DNA from: Stenotrophomonas maltophilia
Lineage (GTDB): Bacteria; Pseudomonadota; Gammaproteobacteria; Xanthomonadales; Xanthomonadaceae
Direction: 5' to 3'
DNA length: 64,000 nt
NCBI RefSeq assembly: GCF_006970445.1
Contig: NZ_CP033877.1
Location: 4,100,750-4,164,749 of the forward strand
Of this stretch, positions 38,217-46,208 are shown one piece after another; the stretch's first letter is position 1, and the number at the start of each line of letters is the position of its first letter. The notes under the pieces were generated by a model. That model searched no databases. It saw only the letters and a program-made list of their open reading frames with translations, and had not been told where the DNA came from. Both the position numbers and the translations under genes were made by a program.

Positions 38217-38245
38217 ATTGTACGCAGGTCAAGCCCCCGGTGCAA
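38217..38245 (-). promoter_or_regulatory. Putative promoter of rplM-rpsI
   Basis: On the minus strand TTGCAC (38240-38245), a 17-base spacer and TACAAT (38217-38222). The TACAAT -10 is strong; the -35 matches three of six bases. Confidence 0.55.
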
Positions 38246-38322
38246 GCTGGCCCTGCCCCGGGTTGGCAGGGGGCCGGAGCCGGGCGAGAATCGAGGGGTC
38301 TTCCGCCCCACCGCGTACCGCC

Positions 38323-38967
38323 ATGACCGTGCTCCGCCAGACCACACCGCTGGACCACCTGCTGACCGAGGCGCAGCGCGCCCTGGACACGGTGTTCGGC
38401 AACCCTCCGGCGGCCCGCCCCTACCCGGCAGCAGACACCGATGAGCCGGGCATGGACAGCGCCGAGCGCCGCCACGCGGCCGGCCTGATGCGGATCAACC
38501 ACGTCGGCGAGGTCTGCGCACAGGGCCTCTATTTCGGCCAGGCGGCCGTGGCCCGCGATCCGGCCACGCGTGAACACCTGCTGGAAGCGGCCCAGGAAGA
38601 AACCGACCACCTGGCCTGGTGCGCGACCCGGCTGGGCGAGCTGGACAGCCGTCCCAGCCTGTTCAACCCGCTGTGGTATGCCGGCAGCTACACCATCGGC
38701 ACCCTCGCCGGCCTGCGTGGCGACGGCTGGAACCTGGGCTTCGTGGTCGAGACCGAACGCCAGGTGGAAGCCCACCTGGACGAGCACCTGGTCGATCTGC
38801 CGGCCGGCGACCTGCGCAGCCGCGCCGTCATCCAGGTGATGAAGGAAGACGAGGCCCGCCATGCGGAGCACGCCGAACAGGCCGGTGCACGCCGCCTGCC
38901 ATTCCCGATCCCAGGCGCAATGGCGCTGGCCTCCAAAGTGATGAAGACCATCGCCTACCGGCTGTAG
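38323..38967 (+). CDS. coq7: Coq7-type 2-polyprenyl-3-methyl-6-methoxy-1,4-benzoquinone monooxygenase
   Basis: A 214-residue diiron hydroxylase that adds the last ring hydroxyl in ubiquinone synthesis. The ferritin-like diiron ligands are visible: '[17 protein letters not shown]', '[12 protein letters not shown]' and '[19 protein letters not shown]'. The C-terminal '[10 protein letters not shown]' is typical. The N-terminal ~45 residues are a variable extension. The ATG at 38323 gives the normal family N-terminus '[12 protein letters not shown]'. It is divergent from rplM and shares that upstream region. Peripheral inner-membrane association is expected. Confidence 0.95.
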   Translation: MTVLRQTTPLDHLLTEAQRALDTVFGNPPAARPYPAADTDEPGMDSAERRHAAGLMRINHVGEVCAQGLYFGQAAVARDPATREHLLEAAQEETDHLAWCATRLGELDSRPSLFNPLWYAGSYTIGTLAGLRGDGWNLGFVVETERQVEAHLDEHLVDLPAGDLRSRAVIQVMKEDEARHAEHAEQAGARRLPFPIPGAMALASKVMKTIAYRL

Positions 38968-38996
38968 CCGCGACACGGGGTCGGCTGTGACCGCCC

Positions 38997-39075
38997 GGTA
39001 GTGCCGGCCGCTGGCCGGCAACCACGCAGGCTCCGCGGAAGATCAGGAGGTTGCCGGCCAGCGGCCGGCACTACC
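38997..39075. repeat. SMAG dimer, inverted pair
   Basis: GGTAG-headed hairpin at 38997-39021 and the inverted copy ending CACTACC at 39051-39075, located between the convergent ends of coq7 and sugE. Confidence 0.92.
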
Positions 39076-39077
39076 GA

Positions 39078-39398
39078 TCAGTTCGGCGAGACCAGCTTCA
39101 GGCCGATCACACCGGCCACGATCAAGCCCACGCAGGCCAGGCGGGCCGGCGACGCACTGTCGTTGAACAGGTAGATGCCGAGCACGGCCACGCCCATGGC
39201 ACCGATGCCGGTCCAGATCGCATAGGCGGTGCCGACCGGGATGCTCTTCATCGCCTGGCTCATCAGGTACAGGCTGATCAGGGCAGATACCACCGTGGCA
39301 ACGGTGGGCAGGGGTTTACTGAAGCCTTCGGAGTACTTCATTCCGAGGGCGAAACCGATCTCGAACAGGCCGGCCAGCAGCAGGTAGATCCAGGGCAT
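39078..39398 (-). CDS. sugE: SugE/Gdx-type small multidrug resistance protein
   Basis: A 106-residue, four-segment membrane protein of the SMR family, Gdx (SugE) branch, which exports guanidinium and some quaternary ammonium ions against protons. The essential Glu13 is in 'LLAGLFEIGFALGMKYSEGF', and 'IPVGTAYAIWTGIGAMGV' is the conserved TM3 motif. The ATG at 39398 gives the normal length and has a TAAGGAG site upstream. The hairpin-rich leader upstream shows no convincing guanidine riboswitch. SMR proteins work as dimers in the inner membrane. Confidence 0.9.
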   Translation of the reverse strand: MPWIYLLLAGLFEIGFALGMKYSEGFSKPLPTVATVVSALISLYLMSQAMKSIPVGTAYAIWTGIGAMGVAVLGIYLFNDSASPARLACVGLIVAGVIGLKLVSPN

Positions 39399-39422
39399 GG
39401 GTGGGGGCTCCTTACCTTTTTT

Positions 39423-39462
39423 GAGAAAAACGAAACGGCCCGGTGTTTTCACACCGGGCCGT
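39423..39462 (-). terminator. Strong terminator between speD and sugE
   Basis: A stem ACGGCCCGGTG / CACCGGGCCGT with a 6-base loop (39435-39462), followed on the minus strand by a T-rich tract. It lies about 105 bases after the speD stop and only 25 bases before the sugE start codon region. Confidence 0.85.
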
Positions 39463-39476
39463 GGGTCGGTACATCA

Positions 39477-39557
39477 CCGTGGAACCATATCGTTTGCGCG
39501 ACACCAGTTCCACGGGGCGGGGCGTCCCGCCTGGGCGGCGATGCCTGCAGGCATCGC
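39477..39557. other. Three consecutive hairpins downstream of speD
   Basis: Stems at 39477-39485/39507-39515 (CCGTGGAAC/GTTCCACGG), 39516-39531 (GGCGGG/CCCGCC with a 4-base loop) and 39538-39557 (GCGATGCC/GGCATCGC). Together with the terminator they make four hairpins in a row between speD and sugE. Confidence 0.7.
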
Positions 39558-39566
39558 GCATGGGGC

Positions 39567-40361
39567 TTACTCGGACAGGTTCCGGCCGTGGAACAGCTCT
39601 TCGATCTCGCGCTTGAGCAGCGCTTCGATCTTCATGCGTTCCTTGAACGACAGGTTCTTGGCCTTTTCCTCGAACAGGTACTGGTCCAGGTCGAAGTCCT
39701 TCAGGTGCATCTTCGTGTGGAAGATGTTTTCCTGGTAGACGTTGACGTCGAACATCTCGTAACGCGACTTGATGTTCTTGGCCAGGAAGTTCTGGATCGA
39801 GTTGATCTTGTGATCGATGTAATGCTTCTTGCCCTTCACATCGCGGGTGAAGCCACGGACACGGTAGTCCATGATCACGATGTCCGATTCCAGGCTCTCG
39901 ATCAGGTAGTTCAGGGCCTTCAGCGGCGAAATGACGCCACAGGTGGCCACGTCGATGTCCGCGCGGAACGTCGCGATACCTTCCTGCGGATGGGTTTCCG
40001 GGTAGGTATGGACAGTGATGTGGCTCTTGTCCATGTGCGCGACCACGGCGTCGGAGATCAGCTCCTTGCCGGCCTGCTTCTTGTCGATCACCGGTTCTTC
40101 GGAGATCAGGATGGTCACCGAGGCACCCTGCGGGTCGTAGTCCTGGCGGGCCACGTTCAGGATGTTGGCGCCGATGATCTCGGCGACATCGGTCAAGATT
40201 TGAGTCAGCCTGTCGGCGTTGTACTCTTCATCGATGTATTCAATGTAACGCTGACGCTCCTCTTCGGTGCGCGCGTAACACACGTCATAGATGTTGAAGC
40301 TCAGCGCCTTGGTGAGGTTGTTGAAACCCTGCAGCCTCAGGCGAGGCAACGGCTTGACCAC
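39567..40361 (-). CDS. speD: S-adenosylmethionine decarboxylase proenzyme
   Basis: A 264-residue pyruvoyl-dependent enzyme that makes the aminopropyl donor for spermidine. Length and sequence match the E. coli-type SpeD. Self-cleavage should occur before Ser113 in '[14 protein letters not shown]', the Ser becoming the pyruvoyl group. The start is GTG at 40361, with AGGA about 10 bases upstream. It is divergent from clp, with about 150 bases between the two start codons, and is followed by the hairpin array and terminator. No speE is adjacent. Confidence 0.97.
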   Translation of the reverse strand: MVKPLPRLRLQGFNNLTKALSFNIYDVCYARTEEERQRYIEYIDEEYNADRLTQILTDVAEIIGANILNVARQDYDPQGASVTILISEEPVIDKKQAGKELISDAVVAHMDKSHITVHTYPETHPQEGIATFRADIDVATCGVISPLKALNYLIESLESDIVIMDYRVRGFTRDVKGKKHYIDHKINSIQNFLAKNIKSRYEMFDVNVYQENIFHTKMHLKDFDLDQYLFEEKAKNLSFKERMKIEALLKREIEELFHGRNLSE

Positions 40362-40510
40362 GGCGGTCGATTCCTGTGTAAGAAGGGAAAGGAGGAATTA
40401 TGGGGCAAACTGCCCTCGGGGGGAACGTGAAGACGCAAGAGTTCTGGCACACTGTTTGCCCTTAACAATTGCGCTGGTTAAGCTCCGCTATCGACCCCGT
40501 GAATCCGTTC

Positions 40511-41200
40511 ATGCGCAGAGGGAGCGCCCCTATCGTGTCAACCGTGCGCCTAGCTAGCAGTCCACTGGCCCTGGATATCGCCACCATCGATCGTTTCCTG
40601 GCGCACAGCCACAGGCGGCGATATCCCACCCGTACCGACGTCTTCCGACCCGGTGACCCGGCGGGAACCCTGTATTACGTCATCAGCGGCTCGGTTTCGA
40701 TCATGGCCGAGGAAGATGACGATCGCGAGCTTGTGCTGGGCTACTTCGGTGCCGGCGAGTTCGTCGGCGAGATGGGCCTGTTCGTCGAATCGGACCGCCG
40801 CGAGGTGATCCTGCGGACCCGTACCGCCTGCGAGCTGGCTGAAATCAGCTACGAGCGCCTGCATCAGCTGTTCCTCGGCCCGCTGTCGGCCGATGCCCCG
40901 CGCCTGCTGTATGCGCTGGGCCAGCAGATTTCCAAGCGCCTGCTCGATACCAGCCGCAAGGCCAGCCGCCTGGCATTCCTGGACGTTACCGATCGGATCG
41001 TGCGCACCCTGCACGACCTGGCGCAGGAGCCGGAAGCCATGAGCCATCCGCAGGGCAGCCAGCTGCGCGTCTCGCGCCAGGAACTGGCACGCCTGGTCGG
41101 CTGCTCGCGCGAAATGGCCGGCCGCGTGCTGAAGAAGCTGCAGACCGACGGCCTGCTGCATGCCCGCGGCAAGACCGTGGTGCTGTACGGCACCCGTTGA
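40511..41200 (+). CDS. clp: Clp, Crp-family global regulator
   Basis: A 229-residue transcription factor nearly identical over long stretches to Xanthomonas Clp. The cyclic-nucleotide fold spans residues ~22-140 ('RYPTRTDVFRPGDPAGTLYY', 'GEFVGEMGLFVESDRREVIL'), and the DNA-binding helix-turn-helix is 'VSRQELARLVGCSREMAGRV' near residue 190. In Xanthomonas, Clp is a c-di-GMP-responsive activator of virulence and extracellular enzyme genes, and Glu99 there (here Glu98) affects ligand choice. The ATG at 40511 gives the known length; an in-frame TTG 14 codons upstream is less likely. It is divergent from speD. Confidence 0.95.
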   Translation: MRRGSAPIVSTVRLASSPLALDIATIDRFLAHSHRRRYPTRTDVFRPGDPAGTLYYVISGSVSIMAEEDDDRELVLGYFGAGEFVGEMGLFVESDRREVILRTRTACELAEISYERLHQLFLGPLSADAPRLLYALGQQISKRLLDTSRKASRLAFLDVTDRIVRTLHDLAQEPEAMSHPQGSQLRVSRQELARLVGCSREMAGRVLKKLQTDGLLHARGKTVVLYGTR

Positions 41201-41210
41201 CCGTTGAGCA

Positions 41211-41240
41211 CCCGGTGGGTGCGGACCTTGGTCCGCACCT
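41211..41240. repeat. SMAG-like hairpin (GTGCGGACC type)
   Basis: GGTGCGGACCTTGGTCCGCACC hairpin between clp and the TauE/SafE gene; the same type as at 16641 and 22204. Confidence 0.75.
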
Positions 41241-41262
41241 CTTCGCGCGCTAGGCTCGGTTC

Positions 41263-42024
41263 ATGGAACTGAGCAGCGCATTCTGGTGGTTCATCCTCAT
41301 CGGCCTCGGCGCACAGCTGGTGGACGGCGCCTTGGGCATGGCGTTCGGCCTGGTGTCGTCGTCGGTGATGCTGGCCATGGGCATTCCACCCGCACAGGCC
41401 AGCGCCGCCATCCATACCGCGGAAGTGTTCACCACGGGCGCCTCCGGCGTGTCGCATCTGGTCGCCGGCAATGTCGATAAGCGCTTGTTCCTGCGCCTCG
41501 CGCTGCCCGGCGCGGTGGGTGGCGCCGTGGGTGCCTACGGCCTGACCCAGCTGCCCGGCGAGGTGATCCGCCCGCTCATCTATCTCTACCTGCTGGTGCT
41601 GGCGATCATCATCCTGGCCCGCGCCGCCGGCCGCCTGATGCCCAAGGGGGAGGTCAAGCGGGTGCCCGTGCTGGGCTTCGTGGCTGGCTTCCTGGATGCC
41701 AGCGGCGGCGGCGGCTGGGGGCCGGTGGCCACCTCCACCCTGCTGGCCCGCGGCGGCCAGGCGCGCACCACCATCGGCACGGTGAACGCGGCCGAGTTCG
41801 TGGTCACCCTGACGGTTTCAGCAACGTTCCTGCTGTCGATGGGACTGCATCACCTGCAGATCGTGGCCGGCCTGCTGATCGGCGGCATGATGGCCGCTCC
41901 GGTGGCCGCTCTGCTGGTGAAGCGCCTGAAGGAGCGCTGGGTACTGGTGGCCGTCGGCGTGCTGGTACTGGGCATCAGCCTGTTCCAGATCGGCCACGCG
42001 GTGTACGGGCACCTGGGGCGCTGA
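41263..42024 (+). CDS. TauE/SafE family sulfite/organosulfonate exporter
   Basis: A 253-residue membrane protein with about eight segments and the two TauE/SafE repeats: 'GLGAQLVDGALGMAFG' (residues ~13-28) and 'GFVAGFLDASGGGGWGPVAT' (residues ~143-162). The family moves anions such as sulfite or sulfoacetate, usually outward; the substrate here is not evident because no sulfur-metabolism gene is adjacent. The ATG at 41263 is the only reasonable start. It follows clp in the same orientation with a SMAG hairpin between. Confidence 0.88.
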   Translation: MELSSAFWWFILIGLGAQLVDGALGMAFGLVSSSVMLAMGIPPAQASAAIHTAEVFTTGASGVSHLVAGNVDKRLFLRLALPGAVGGAVGAYGLTQLPGEVIRPLIYLYLLVLAIIILARAAGRLMPKGEVKRVPVLGFVAGFLDASGGGGWGPVATSTLLARGGQARTTIGTVNAAEFVVTLTVSATFLLSMGLHHLQIVAGLLIGGMMAAPVAALLVKRLKERWVLVAVGVLVLGISLFQIGHAVYGHLGR

Positions 42025-42028
42025 GCGT

Positions 42029-42088
42029 TTGCCGGCCAGCGGCCGGCACTGCCGGAACGGAGGCGGGTAGTGCCGGCCGCTGGCCGGC
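42029..42088. repeat. SMAG pair (tail-to-tail)
   Basis: Inverted hairpin at 42029-42053 followed by a GGTAG-headed copy at 42065-42088. The order is opposite to most dimers in this window. Confidence 0.85.
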
Positions 42089-42107
42089 AGATCCGTCATC
42101 CTGCGAT

Positions 42108-42138
42108 GGGGTCAGAGCCCCTACGGGGATCTGACCCC
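42108..42138. repeat. GGGGTCAGA-type inverted repeat
   Basis: Arms GGGGTCAGAGCCCC (42108-42121) and GGGGATCTGACCCC (42125-42138) with one mismatch. Same family as the perfect repeat at 2194-2236. It lies between convergent genes and ends 3 bases before the HAD gene stop, so it may terminate both. Confidence 0.8.
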
Positions 42139-42141
42139 GGG

Positions 42142-42858
42142 TTACGCCTTGTCGCCGCCGCGGTCCACGCAACCCCAGTTGAGGATGCGGGTGCCAGCCG
42201 GCAGCACGCGGCGGAAGAAGTCCACCCGGCCCGGCTTCGGGTTCACCACCACCGGCGCCTTGGCCGCCAGCAGCAGCGGCAGATCGGCGGTGCTGTCGGA
42301 ATACGCGATATCGATATCGCCATAGCCGCGCTCGCGCAGCATGCGCATCTTCTCTTCGTTGTGGCAGTGGCGGGTCGGGCCAACGCCGCCCAGCCGCGGA
42401 CCGACTTCGGTACCGATCACTGGCACATCCTGGTGGGCCACGAAGGCCAGGATCGCCCGCGCCAACTCCGGCGGCGCGCCGGTGGCCACCACCACGCGGT
42501 CGCCCTTGGCGCGGTGCGCGGCGAACACCTCCAGCGCCTGCGGCAGCAGCTTGGCGCGCATCTGCGCCTGGTTGCGCAGCACGTAGGCGTCGATGACCTT
42601 GTTGAAGTCACGCGCACGGTGCAGGCCGAAGCTGCCGATCCACACATAGACCGAGATGCCCGCGCGACGGGTCGGCAGCATCGCCACCATCGGCCCGGCG
42701 ATCGGCGTGACCAGCAGCGCCGCCAGCATGCGCAACGGGTTGCGCTTGATCAGCGAGGCGAACAGGTGGGTGCCTGAATCGCCGTCGTAGAGGGTGTGGT
42801 CGAAGTCGAAGACCACCAGCGGCGCATCCTCGCGCGGCGTCGGATAGTGCGTTGTCAT
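42142..42858 (-). CDS. HAD-family phosphatase, PgpC/SerB-like
   Basis: A 238-residue HAD hydrolase. The nucleophile motif is '[19 protein letters not shown]' (residues ~15-33), motif II is '[14 protein letters not shown]', and the last motif is '[12 protein letters not shown]'. A hydrophobic stretch after motif I ('[18 protein letters not shown]') matches the membrane-active phosphatidylglycerophosphatase C (PgpC/YfhB) better than soluble SerB, so a lipid phosphatase is possible. Its start overlaps the trpC stop by four bases (ATGA), placing it at the end of the trp operon. Nothing else links it to tryptophan synthesis. Confidence 0.78.
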   Translation of the reverse strand: MTTHYPTPREDAPLVVFDFDHTLYDGDSGTHLFASLIKRNPLRMLAALLVTPIAGPMVAMLPTRRAGISVYVWIGSFGLHRARDFNKVIDAYVLRNQAQMRAKLLPQALEVFAAHRAKGDRVVVATGAPPELARAILAFVAHQDVPVIGTEVGPRLGGVGPTRHCHNEEKMRMLRERGYGDIDIAYSDSTADLPLLLAAKAPVVVNPKPGRVDFFRRVLPAGTRILNWGCVDRGGDKA

Positions 42859-43649
42859 GCCGCGAAGAATAGCTGACGCAGGCCCTCGCCCGGCTCTTCC
42901 ACGCGCATGAAGGCCTCGCCGACCAGGAAGGCATGGATGCCGGCATCGCGCATCAGCGCCACGTCCTGCGGCCCGAGGATGCCGCTTTCGGTCACCAGCA
43001 GGCGGTCACGCGGCACCGCCTTCTGCATGTCCAGCGTAGTCTGCAGCGACACCTCGAACGTGCGCAGGTTGCGGTTGTTGATGCCGATCATCGGCGCCGG
43101 CACCTGCAGCGCGCGCTCCAGCTCATCGATGTCGTGCACTTCCACCAGCACGTCCATGCCCAGCGACAGCGCCAGTTCGGACAGCGTGGCCAGCTGGGTG
43201 TCGTCCAGCGCAGCCACGATCAACAGGATGCAGTCGGCGCCCAGCACGCGTGCCTCGTACACCTGGTAGGCATCGATCACGAAGTCCTTGCGCAGCACCG
43301 GCAGCGTGCACGCCTCGCGCGCCTGCTGAAGGTAGGCGTCGGCCCCCTGGAAGAAGTCCACGTCGGTCAGCACCGACAGGCAGCTGGCACCCCCGAATTC
43401 GTAGCTGACCGCGATGTCGGCCGGGCGGAAATCCGGGCGGATGACGCCCTTGGAGGGGCTGGCCTTCTTCACTTCGGCAATCACCGCGGGGTCGCCGTTG
43501 GCCACCGCCGCCTGCAACGCGCGCACGAAGCCACGTACCGGCGGGGCGCTGGCCACGGCGGCCTGCAGCTCCTCGAGCGGGCGCTGGGCGCGGCGCTGGG
43601 CCACTTCTTCGGCCTTGCGGGCCAGGATCGTCTGCAGGATGTCGCTCAT
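42855..43649 (-). CDS. trpC: Indole-3-glycerol phosphate synthase
   Basis: A 264-residue TIM-barrel enzyme that closes the indole ring in tryptophan synthesis. The active-site segments are '[19 protein letters not shown]' (catalytic Lys), '[18 protein letters not shown]', '[12 protein letters not shown]' and 'LVTESGI'. It is a single-function enzyme, without the TrpF fusion of E. coli. The ATG at 43649 gives the normal length. It follows trpD after 74 bases and overlaps the HAD gene. Confidence 0.97.
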   Translation of the reverse strand: MSDILQTILARKAEEVAQRRAQRPLEELQAAVASAPPVRGFVRALQAAVANGDPAVIAEVKKASPSKGVIRPDFRPADIAVSYEFGGASCLSVLTDVDFFQGADAYLQQAREACTLPVLRKDFVIDAYQVYEARVLGADCILLIVAALDDTQLATLSELALSLGMDVLVEVHDIDELERALQVPAPMIGINNRNLRTFEVSLQTTLDMQKAVPRDRLLVTESGILGPQDVALMRDAGIHAFLVGEAFMRVEEPGEGLRQLFFAA

Positions 43650-43723
43650 CGTCTTCGGTTCGGTGCGGGGGCGGTGAGGACGGCCATTATCGGCCATCGA
43701 CGGGGTCAGGCTGAACCGCGCGC

Positions 43724-44755
43724 TCAGGCAACCAGCGCGCGGGTGGTCTCAACATACTGCTGCAGGCGCTGGCGGGCGCTGCCATTGGCGATGGCGGCAC
43801 GGGCGCGGGCCAGGCCGTCGCCGATGTCGCTGGCCACGCCGGCCACGTACAGGGCGGCGCCGGCGTTCAGCGCCACGATGTCCAGTGCCGGGCCCGGGGT
43901 GTTGTCCAGCACCGCACGCAGCATCTGGATGGACTGCTCCGGGCTGTCCACGCGCAGGTTGCGGCTGGCCGACATGGCGATGCCGAAGTCTTCCGGGTGG
44001 ATCTCGTACTCGCGCACCTTGCCGTCGCGCAGCTCGCCCACCAGGGTGCCGGCGCCCAGCGAGATCTCATCCATGTTGTCGCGGCCCCAGACCACCATGG
44101 CGCGCTCGGTGCCCAGCTCGCGCAGCACGCGCGCCTGGATACCCACCAGATCGGGATGGAACACGCCCATCAGCACCGACGGGGCGCTGGCCGGGTTGGT
44201 CAGCGGGCCGAGGATGTTGAAGATGGTGCGCACGCCCATCTCGCGGCGGACCGGCGCGACCACCTTCATCGACGGATGATGGATCGGCGCGAACATGAAG
44301 CCGATGCCGGTCTGTTCGATCGCAGCGGCCACCTGCGCCGGCTGCAGCTCGATGGCCGCACCCAGTGCTTCCACCGCATCGGCGCTGCCAGATTTGGACG
44401 ACACGCTGCGGTTGCCGTGCTTGGCCACGCGCGCACCGGCCGCGGCCGCGACGAACATCGCGCAGGTGGAGATGTTGAAGGTATGCGAGCCATCGCCACC
44501 GGTGCCGACGATGTCGACCAGGTGGGTGCTGTCGGCCACCGGCACCGCCAGCGCGAACTCGCGCATGACCGTGGCCGCGGCAGCGATCTCGTCGATGGTT
44601 TCCTTCTTCACGCGCAGGCCGGTGAGGATGGCGGCGGTCATCATCGGCGACACGTCGCCGCGCATGATCTGCCGCATCAGGTCGACCATTTCGTCGAAGA
44701 AGATTTCGCGGTGCTCGATGGTGCGTTGCAGGGCTTCCTGGGGGGAGAAGCTCAT
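43724..44755 (-). CDS. trpD: Anthranilate phosphoribosyltransferase
   Basis: A 343-residue enzyme that joins anthranilate to phosphoribosyl pyrophosphate. The glycine-rich PRPP loop is '[17 protein letters not shown]', followed by '[20 protein letters not shown]', both diagnostic. It is separate from TrpG, unlike in E. coli. It starts 16 bases after the trpG stop in the same operon. Confidence 0.98.
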   Translation of the reverse strand: MSFSPQEALQRTIEHREIFFDEMVDLMRQIMRGDVSPMMTAAILTGLRVKKETIDEIAAAATVMREFALAVPVADSTHLVDIVGTGGDGSHTFNISTCAMFVAAAAGARVAKHGNRSVSSKSGSADAVEALGAAIELQPAQVAAAIEQTGIGFMFAPIHHPSMKVVAPVRREMGVRTIFNILGPLTNPASAPSVLMGVFHPDLVGIQARVLRELGTERAMVVWGRDNMDEISLGAGTLVGELRDGKVREYEIHPEDFGIAMSASRNLRVDSPEQSIQMLRAVLDNTPGPALDIVALNAGAALYVAGVASDIGDGLARARAAIANGSARQRLQQYVETTRALVA

Positions 44756-44771
44756 GGGAATGCTCCTTGGA

Positions 44772-45359
44772 TCAGGCCGCCGGACGCTGCAGGAAATTGC
44801 GCAGTAGGGCGTGGCCGTGTTCGGTGAGGATGGACTCGGGGTGGAACTGCACGCCCTCCACCGGGAACTGGCGGTGGCGCAGGCCCATGATCTCTTCGAT
44901 CGAGCCGTCGTCGTTCTCGGTCCAGGCGGTCACTTCCAGCACCTCGGGCAGGCTGTTCTTGTCCACCACCAGCGAGTGGTAGCGGGTGGCCTGGTAACGG
45001 TCCGGCAGGCCGGCGAACACGCCCTTGCCTTCATGGCGGATCGGCGAGGTCTTGCCGTGCATGATGTTGCCAGCACGGATCACGGTGCCGCCGTAGACCT
45101 GGCCGATGCCCTGGTGGCCCAGGCACACGCCGAGGATCGGCGTGGTCGGGCCCAGGCGCTGGATGAGTTCCAGCGACACGCCCGCTTCATTGGGCGTGCA
45201 CGGGCCGGGCGAAATGACGATGCGCTCGGGCTTCTGCGCGGCGATCTCGTCCACGCTCATCGCATCATTGCGCACCACCTTCACCTCGGCGCCCAGCGTC
45301 TGCAGGTACTGCACGAGGTTGTAGGTGAAGCTGTCGTAGTTGTCGATCATCCACAACAT
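44772..45359 (-). CDS. trpG: Anthranilate synthase component II (glutamine amidotransferase)
   Basis: A 195-residue class I amidotransferase that supplies ammonia to TrpE. The N-terminus '[20 protein letters not shown]' is typical, the nucleophile Cys is in '[15 protein letters not shown]' near residue 79, and the His-Glu pair is in 'VQFHPESIL'. It may also serve p-aminobenzoate synthesis, as TrpG proteins often do; that is not visible here. It begins 2 bases after the SIMPL-domain gene stop. Confidence 0.97.
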   Translation of the reverse strand: MLWMIDNYDSFTYNLVQYLQTLGAEVKVVRNDAMSVDEIAAQKPERIVISPGPCTPNEAGVSLELIQRLGPTTPILGVCLGHQGIGQVYGGTVIRAGNIMHGKTSPIRHEGKGVFAGLPDRYQATRYHSLVVDKNSLPEVLEVTAWTENDDGSIEEIMGLRHRQFPVEGVQFHPESILTEHGHALLRNFLQRPAA

Positions 45360-45361
45360 GG

Positions 45362-46141
45362 TCAGGTTCCGTCGCTTATCAGGAAAATGGCGTATACGTT
45401 TTCGGTGTAGGTGATGGGGCCGGCTTCAATGGACTCCGGTGCACCGGGCGCAGGTGCCGAGGCCGGTGCATAGCTGCCGGTCACCGAGATCCTGTCCAGA
45501 TACTCACCATCCTCGCCCGGCTGCGGCCATTGCCCGGCCTGGATGCCGTAGGCGAAGTCCGGCGCCACATCGGAGATGCTGTACAGGCCACGCACTTTTG
45601 TTCCATAGGCCTTGGCCAGGCCCTGCGCGGACTCGCGGGTCTTGGCCGCTGCCTCGCCCTTGAGTTCGCGTCGCAGCACCACTTCGCCCGAATAGGTCGG
45701 GGCCACGCTGCTGACCTGCACGTTCTCGTTGGCCTTCAGCGCACCCAGCACGTCCTGCATCGCCTTCACGCTGGCGAAGCTGGCACGCAGCTGGCGCGAC
45801 ACGCGGGTGCCGATGAAGACCTGCCGGTTCTGCTCATAGCGCGTCGCCGGGCCGATCCGCAGGTTGTCCGCACGCACGCTGCCCTCCACCGCCTTGTTCT
45901 GCTTGAACAGCGCCAGCGCGCGGGCAACGTTGTCCTGCACGCGGCGCCGCGCCGCATCGGCGTCCATGTCGGTCTCTTCGATGTTCAACTGCAGGCCGAA
46001 CCGGTCAGGCATCACCTCGCGGCGCGCCTCGCCCTTCACCAGCAGGTGCGGCTGCGAGGGAATGGTGTTGGCCTGCGCCCACGCAGACGGGGCCATCGTG
46101 GCCAGCAGTGACGACCACAGCAATGCGCTCAGCAGCTTCAT
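45362..46141 (-). CDS. Exported SIMPL-domain (DUF541) protein
   Basis: A 259-residue protein with a signal peptide ('[20 protein letters not shown]') and a SIMPL/DUF541 domain over residues ~30-235 ('[20 protein letters not shown]', '[19 protein letters not shown]'). It should be periplasmic or outer-membrane associated. SIMPL proteins have no established biochemical role; relatives include E. coli YggE, linked to oxidative-stress tolerance. It lies between trpE and trpG, with 67 bases after trpE and 2 bases before trpG, so its translation is tied to a tryptophan gene without obvious reason. The ATG at 46141 is the start that carries the signal peptide. Confidence 0.88.
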   Translation of the reverse strand: MKLLSALLWSSLLATMAPSAWAQANTIPSQPHLLVKGEARREVMPDRFGLQLNIEETDMDADAARRRVQDNVARALALFKQNKAVEGSVRADNLRIGPATRYEQNRQVFIGTRVSRQLRASFASVKAMQDVLGALKANENVQVSSVAPTYSGEVVLRRELKGEAAAKTRESAQGLAKAYGTKVRGLYSISDVAPDFAYGIQAGQWPQPGEDGEYLDRISVTGSYAPASAPAPGAPESIEAGPITYTENVYAIFLISDGT

Positions 46142-46208
46142 GCGGTACTCCTTGTCTTGAATGGGAACAGCGGAAGGTGCCGCGGCGCAGGCCACGGCAC
46201 GGGGAGCA

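Noticed and set aside
39516..39531. Guanidine-II riboswitch upstream of sugE
   Set aside because: Only one of two needed hairpins is present, and its loop is ACGC rather than ACGR. Kept only as a question in the hairpin-array finding.
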